Shown here: piece after piece, positions 59,710-64,000 of the stretch
Layout: each line of letters starts with the position of its first letter
Position numbering within the stretch: the stretch's first letter is position 1
Assembly: GCF_000741715.1 (NCBI RefSeq)
Contig: NZ_JGZN01000013.1
Span: 1 to 64,000, forward strand
Direction: 5' to 3'
Length of the DNA stretch: 64,000 nucleotides
From: Bifidobacterium saguini DSM 23967
GTDB lineage: Bacteria; Actinomycetota; Actinomycetes; Actinomycetales; Bifidobacteriaceae
Program-made: the position numbers and the translations under genes
The notes under the pieces: generated by a model
What the model saw: the letters and a program-made list of their open reading frames with translations, nothing else
What the model was told of the DNA's origin: nothing
The model's database searches: none

Positions 59710-61730
59710 GCAGCATGCCTAACGCACTGGCCGGTGGCCGTTACCAGCTGGGCCAGCTCATCGGACGCGGCGGCATGGCCGAGGTCCGTATCGCTCTCGA
59801 TACTCGTTTGGGCCGTACCGTAGCCGTGAAGATTATGCGCGCGGAACTCGCCAATGACGAAATCTTCCTCGCACGTTTCCGCCGCGAAGCTCGTTCTGTC
59901 GCGCAAATGAACAACCCGAATATCGTCAACATCTACGATTCGGGCGAAGAAACCATTACCACGGACGCCGGCGATACCGAACGTCTGCCCTATATCGTGA
60001 TGGAATACGTGAAGGGCCAGACCCTGCGCGACATCATCAAGGTGAATGGCGCGTTGAGCCAGCGCGATTGCGAACAGGTGATGCTCGGCGTGCTGAGCGC
60101 GCTTGATTATTCGCATCGCATGGGCATTATTCACCGCGATATCAAGCCCGGCAACATTATGATTTCCGAGCAGGGCGTGGTCAAGGTCATGGACTTTGGT
60201 ATCGCTCGTGCACTGGATGATTCCGCCGCCACGATGACGCAGTCGCAGGGCGTGGTGGGCACTGCCCAGTATCTCTCCCCCGAGCAGGCGCGTGGTGAGA
60301 CCGTAGACATGCGCTCCGACCTGTATTCCGCAGGCTGCGTGCTCTATGAAATGCTGACCGGCCGCCCGCCGTTCACTGGTGACTCTGCTGTAGCCATCGC
60401 CTACCAGCATGTGTCTGAAGTGGCAACGCCACCGAGTGCCGTGGTGCCCGGCTTGCCGAAGATGTGGGATTCCATCGTGGCCAAGGCTATGGCGAAGGAT
60501 CGCCAGAACCGTTATGCCACCGCTGGCGAATTCAAGAACGATATCTTGACCTATATGAACGGTGGCGTGCCTGTGGCCGCTGCGTTCAATCCGTTGACGG
60601 ATCTTTCCAATGTGAAGGCCCGCAAGGAGGCCGAGCGCGAACAGCCTACCGTGGCGGTACAGCAGCCCACTCAGGCGTTCAACCCGGTAACTGGTCAGTT
60701 CGAGCAGGTGCCGCCGAATGTGGCCGCGCAGAACGCCTTGAAGACGCGTGCTGAGCAGCGTGCTGCAGCAGCTAAAGCCAAAAAGAAGAAGCAGATTATT
60801 ATCGGCTCGATTATTGGTGTTATCGCTGCTATTGCCATTGTGGTCGGCGTGGTGTTCGCTATGAACAATGCGCAGAAGAACGCTGTGGAAATGGTGACTG
60901 TGCCAGCTTGCACGGCTACTACGTCGAAGGATGGCTTAGAAGCTAAGCTCAACGCGCTTGGTCTGGAAATGGTGGAGAAGCAGGATACTGACTCCACTGA
61001 AGCTGCAGGCACGTGCACCAAGATGAGTCCGAAGGCTGGTTCTAAGGTGGCCAAAGGCTCCAAGGTGACTGTCTGGTTCTCTGCTGGACCGCAGTCGGTA
61101 CCAGTGCCGGACGTGAAGAATATGAGCCAGGATGAGGCTCGTACCGAGCTTGAGGATGCTGGCTTCAAGGTCAGTTCCACGGTGAAGACCGAAGACAGTG
61201 CTGATATTGAGAAGGATATGGTGACCCGCACTGATCCTGCAGCTGGTTCACCAACGCCGAAGGGCACTACGATTACGATTTACGTGTCTTCTGGTATGAC
61301 CAGCATGCCGAATCTGGTGGGTCAATCCAAGGATGCGGTTATTTCGCAGTACAGCAGCATGTTCAACTTTGTTGTGGAAACAGAGTCGTCTGATACGGTG
61401 GATGCCGGTTCCATTACCCGTACCGATCCTGTAGCTGGCTCGAATATCGAACAGGGCAGAACGATTACGATCTGGGTGTCCACAGGCAAAGAAAAGGTCA
61501 CTGTGCCTTCTATTAGCGCAGGAACCGATTACGCTACTGCCAAATTGCAGCTGGAAGCCGTAGGCTTGGTGGCCGCTGCTAACGGCCCCACTGATAGTTC
61601 TGCCGTAGTGGTCAGCATTGATCCCGCTGCCGGCACTCAAGTGGATAAGGGCTCTACAGTCACCATCACCACCAAAGATGCAGGCACGAACGGCAACAAC
61701 GGCAGCACTACGCCAGGTACCGACGAATAA
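59706..61730 (+). CDS. pknB: Serine/threonine protein kinase PknB with PASTA domains
   Basis: A 674-residue receptor kinase. Kinase domain at residues about 11-275 (LIGRGGMAEVRIALD, IIHRDIKPGNIM, DFGIAR, GTAQYLSPEQARGE), a juxtamembrane region, a helix (IIIGSIIGVIAAIAIVVGVVF), then four extracellular PASTA repeats (from TVPACTATTSKDGLEAKL; VPDVKNMSQDEARTEL; MPNLVGQSKDAVISQY; VPSISAGTDYATAKLQL). PASTA units bind muropeptides or lipid II, so the kinase couples wall state to phosphorylation of FHA proteins and wall enzymes of this operon. Last gene, followed by a terminator. Confidence 0.96.
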   Translation: MSSMPNALAGGRYQLGQLIGRGGMAEVRIALDTRLGRTVAVKIMRAELANDEIFLARFRREARSVAQMNNPNIVNIYDSGEETITTDAGDTERLPYIVMEYVKGQTLRDIIKVNGALSQRDCEQVMLGVLSALDYSHRMGIIHRDIKPGNIMISEQGVVKVMDFGIARALDDSAATMTQSQGVVGTAQYLSPEQARGETVDMRSDLYSAGCVLYEMLTGRPPFTGDSAVAIAYQHVSEVATPPSAVVPGLPKMWDSIVAKAMAKDRQNRYATAGEFKNDILTYMNGGVPVAAAFNPLTDLSNVKARKEAEREQPTVAVQQPTQAFNPVTGQFEQVPPNVAAQNALKTRAEQRAAAAKAKKKKQIIIGSIIGVIAAIAIVVGVVFAMNNAQKNAVEMVTVPACTATTSKDGLEAKLNALGLEMVEKQDTDSTEAAGTCTKMSPKAGSKVAKGSKVTVWFSAGPQSVPVPDVKNMSQDEARTELEDAGFKVSSTVKTEDSADIEKDMVTRTDPAAGSPTPKGTTITIYVSSGMTSMPNLVGQSKDAVISQYSSMFNFVVETESSDTVDAGSITRTDPVAGSNIEQGRTITIWVSTGKEKVTVPSISAGTDYATAKLQLEAVGLVAAANGPTDSSAVVVSIDPAAGTQVDKGSTVTITTKDAGTNGNNGSTTPGTDE

Positions 61731-61753
61731 TCACATCAATCTCTCATAATCTA

Positions 61754-61797
61754 AGGGGCTCTGTGCGTCACAGTAACGCACAGAGCCCCTGTTTTTA
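61754..61797 (+). terminator. Terminator of the fhaA-pknB operon
   Basis: AGGGGCTCTGTGCGT-CACAGTA-ACGCACAGAGCCCCT followed by GTTTTTA, about 25 bp after the pknB stop; convergent with the amidotransferase gene. Confidence 0.9.
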
Positions 61798-61826
61798 CTC
61801 CTGACTGAGAGGAGTACAAGTGTCGT

Positions 61827-62471
61827 TTACTTCGTCACCTTAGGCTGCAATCCAGCAGACTTGGCCACGGCATTATCCTGACCGCAAACCTTAAGCCAAT
61901 TAGCGAGCAGACGATAGCCGTCCTGCGTCATCACCGATTCCGGATGGAATTGCACCGCGTACATGGGCTTATCCTTCACCTTCACACCCTGCACAATATG
62001 GTCACCCTGAGTCCATGCGGTTACCACCAAAGTATCCGGCACAGAATCAGGTTCCACAGCCAGCGAATGGTAGCGGGTAGCGGTCATCGGATTAGCGACG
62101 CCTTCAAAGATTTCATCATCAATATGCTCAACCAAACTGGTCTTGCCATGCATAATCGTGGGCGCATGATCCACTGTGCAGCCATACACTTCAGCGAGCG
62201 CCTGCAAACCAAGGCAAACACCAAACATAGGCACGTCATTGGCCGCGCACAGTCGAATCATATCTTCGCTGGCACCGGAATCAGCCGGAGCACCCGGGCC
62301 AGGGGAAATCAACACGCCGTCGTAGCCGTCAAGCACTCCCTGCGCGGCAGGATCAATGGCGTCGTTGCGTACCACGTCTACCGTGGCACCCAGCGTCTTT
62401 AAATATCCCACAATCGTGTAGACGAATGAATCGTAGTTATCCACCACCAGAATGTGCGCGGAATCGGTCAT
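61827..62471 (-). CDS. pabA: Glutamine amidotransferase, PabA/TrpG type
   Basis: A 214-residue class I glutamine amidotransferase subunit. Marks: ILVVDNYDSFVYTIVGYL, ISPGPGAPADSG, nucleophile Cys in MFGVCLGLQALAEV, and His-Glu in AVQFHPESVMTQ. Start 62471 follows AAGGAG. It supplies ammonia to an anthranilate or aminodeoxychorismate synthase; no TrpE/PabB gene is adjacent, so the partner is undetermined. Confidence 0.9.
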   Translation of the reverse strand: MTDSAHILVVDNYDSFVYTIVGYLKTLGATVDVVRNDAIDPAAQGVLDGYDGVLISPGPGAPADSGASEDMIRLCAANDVPMFGVCLGLQALAEVYGCTVDHAPTIMHGKTSLVEHIDDEIFEGVANPMTATRYHSLAVEPDSVPDTLVVTAWTQGDHIVQGVKVKDKPMYAVQFHPESVMTQDGYRLLANWLKVCGQDNAVAKSAGLQPKVTK

Positions 62472-62524
62472 GCTGCTCTCCTTGAAGTCGACTTGCATGC
62501 CATACTACTTCAGCTTGGCCGGCT

Positions 62525-63793
62525 TTACTCCGGTACGGCCACGAAGTTCGACATCTGTTGCAGGAATGGGATATTTGCCGCGGCCCATGGGAAGGTCCAT
62601 TGGAAGAGTGCGGCAGCAGCAGCAAGCAGCAGTAACAGCAACAACAGCCAGCGAATAGGCATAACGCCCGGTTGCAGTCGGAGCAGGGTGCCGTAGATGC
62701 TGGCGTCCGGGCGGCGGCGTTCGCCTAAGCGAATCGCACGCAGTACCGGCCAGCGCCAAGCTACTGCAGCAGCGATGAACAGAATCACCCATGCCACTAG
62801 AGCCAAATACACCACTTTGTCCAAAGAACCAATGCGCGAGGCGACGGACGGGGTTTCGGAAATGGCGAATTTCACAGCGCCAGAAGAATCAGTGGTCGCC
62901 AATTCCTTCGGTACGCCATCAGACACTTTGGCCCAGTACGAGAATTCGCCGTAGCTAATCCAACGATGAGTCGGCGTGGAGTACTTCGGCTCGCACGTGG
63001 TCATCGTAATCATGCGCTTGGTGGGTTCCACACTGGAATTCTCCGGGTTTGGCGCAATCACCCAAATATCCGTGGGCAGCACGATCTCGTAGCGCGTGTA
63101 ATGGTATACGTACCAATAATCCTGCGTACGAACGATAATCGCATCGCCTTCTTGGAGCTTATCCACATCGCCAAGCGGCTGGCCATAACCATTACGGTGA
63201 CCGGCGAGCGCAAAATTACCAACCTGACCCGGCATTTGCGAGCTCTGATAGTGGCCAAGGCCATGGCGGTTAATCTGCTCGAGCGTAGTGCCTTCCACCA
63301 GATTGCGGTGCCACTGGCTGCCGAATCGTGGAATGTATACCTGAGCGATCAAATCGCCGTATTTCGGATTTTCCGGCTGGACGGGCGGCTCGCCATCTTG
63401 GGCTTTGGCGATTTTCACCGTGCCGCCGTCAGCAGCAGGATCGGACCAGTTCACTGACTTCGTGGTTGCTTCCTGCGTTTGTTCCGCTTCCACGCCGGTC
63501 CACCACATCTGCCAGACGATGTACAGAGCGCAGATAGCGGCAGCGGTGAGCAGGATTTCGGCCACAATACCAAGTGCTTGCCACACTGGGCCACGGCGAG
63601 CGGCAACCGTACCGGAACCGCGTGTATATGCGGCGGACGAGGAGCGAGCGTGGCGGCTCCTACGCCGGCGCGGCTCGCTGGACTCATAGCCGGATTCATA
63701 GCCGCTCGGCTGCTGGGGTTCCTCAGGAACCGCAAAATCGTTTAAGCTGACCTCAGACTGAGTATTCGCATTCTCGCTGCTAGTATGTCTCAT
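62525..63793 (-). CDS. srt: Class E-type sortase with C-terminal membrane extension
   Basis: A 422-residue membrane protein. A basic, disordered N-terminus is followed by a helix (IVAEILLTAAAICALYIVW) and the sortase barrel (LIAQVYIPRFGSQWHRNLVEGTT), with His in FALAGHRNGYG, catalytic Cys in MITMTTCEPKYSTPTH and Arg in THRWISY. After the barrel come two or three further membrane segments (VVYLALVAWVILFIAAAVAW; IRWLLLLLLLLAAAAALFQW), giving about 110 extra residues. It anchors surface proteins to the wall. Its start overlaps the upstream gene (ATGA). Confidence 0.9.
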   Translation of the reverse strand: MRHTSSENANTQSEVSLNDFAVPEEPQQPSGYESGYESSEPRRRRSRHARSSSAAYTRGSGTVAARRGPVWQALGIVAEILLTAAAICALYIVWQMWWTGVEAEQTQEATTKSVNWSDPAADGGTVKIAKAQDGEPPVQPENPKYGDLIAQVYIPRFGSQWHRNLVEGTTLEQINRHGLGHYQSSQMPGQVGNFALAGHRNGYGQPLGDVDKLQEGDAIIVRTQDYWYVYHYTRYEIVLPTDIWVIAPNPENSSVEPTKRMITMTTCEPKYSTPTHRWISYGEFSYWAKVSDGVPKELATTDSSGAVKFAISETPSVASRIGSLDKVVYLALVAWVILFIAAAVAWRWPVLRAIRLGERRRPDASIYGTLLRLQPGVMPIRWLLLLLLLLAAAAALFQWTFPWAAANIPFLQQMSNFVAVPE

Positions 63794-64000
63794 TGCTGAT
63801 TCTGCTCCTCGTCTTTGGCCTTCGACGTATCGACTGTGGCGTATTTGAACTGCTGCAGCAAAGCCGTAGTGGCCTCGAACTGAAGATTATCCTTGTTTTC
63901 CACCTTATATCCGATGCCGAATGCACTGACGTACTGCTTCAGAATAGTGATGGCATTCGAATCGTTTAACGCCTTGCGCATCGAAGATTGATCTCCGATA
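63790..64000 (-). CDS. C-terminal part of an unrecognised protein, cut by the window edge
   Basis: The frame is open from the window edge to TGA 63790 (about 69 residues visible: LNDSNAITILKQYVSAFGIG, LQFEATTALLQQFKYATVD and a Lys/Glu/Gln-rich tail). A Met at 63981 exists but the frame continues beyond it, so the gene probably starts outside. It is coupled to the sortase by an ATGA overlap. The family is not recognised. Confidence 0.5.
   Translation of the reverse strand, partial: IGDQSSMRKALNDSNAITILKQYVSAFGIGYKVENKDNLQFEATTALLQQFKYATVDTSKAKDEEQNQQ

Noticed and set aside
62454..62696. Short plus-strand frames at the pabA-sortase junction
   Set aside because: Antisense to both genes, without ribosome binding sites or recognisable protein features.

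Overview
The window is high-GC Gram-positive DNA with compact genes, short intergenic gaps and strong AGGAGG-type ribosome binding sites. Gene content points to Bifidobacterium, most likely B. longum: sucrose phosphorylase with a LacI repressor, two tandem ketol-acid reductoisomerase genes, GH13 alpha-glucosidase, class II aldolase, and the FHA/PstP/RodA/PbpA/PknA/PknB cluster of actinobacteria. The species call is inference from recognised proteins; no database was searched.

Layout. 0-3.7 kb: a frameshifted ISL3 transposase end, then a LacI regulator and a GH13 alpha-glucosidase sharing an identical operator word. 3.7-4.8 kb: hairpin repeats and a small cassette (HTH gene plus broken rhuM) between two perfect 41-bp copies of a terminator. 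4.9-9.5 kb: ilvC1, ilvC2 and an MHS-type MFS transporter, each preceded by the same 17-bp inverted repeat; the transporter also has a leader-peptide/terminator arrangement. 9.5-16.1 kb: sucrose locus with LacI repressor, two MFS transporters (one frameshifted), sucrose phosphorylase and five copies of one operator. 16.2-24.4 kb: two crcB genes, purA, fba, an EamA transporter, tRNA-Gly, htpX and fprA. 25-32.5 kb: DUF4143-type ATPase, metal P-type ATPase, HtrA protease, tgt.

32.7-40 kb is an accessory island: tRNA-Leu, a small DivIVA-motif protein behind a 10-G tract, Vsr, a Sau3AI/MutH-type restriction enzyme carrying a degenerate Nudix-like N-terminus in AT-rich DNA, a C5-cytosine methyltransferase, and duplicated MNT nucleotidyltransferases with a HEPN partner. 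40-48.5 kb: msrAB, a small membrane protein, a YddG-like exporter, hsp20, and a four-gene TelA / binding protein / XpaC / VWA-lipoprotein operon. 48.9-52.5 kb: alpha/beta hydrolase and S9 peptidase. 52.7-61.7 kb: the seven-gene signalling and cell-wall operon. 61.8-64 kb: pabA-type amidotransferase, a sortase and a partial gene.

The most unusual signals are: (i) a family of exactly 43-bp hairpins with TG...CA ends, often paired at 51-bp spacing, at three loci; (ii) a second, 52-bp hairpin family repeated with exact 61-bp period at two loci; (iii) the Nudix-like/Sau3AI restriction enzyme; (iv) the TelA-XpaC-VWA operon; and (v) the operator shared by ilvC1, ilvC2 and the MFS transporter. No CRISPR array, rRNA or prophage was seen.
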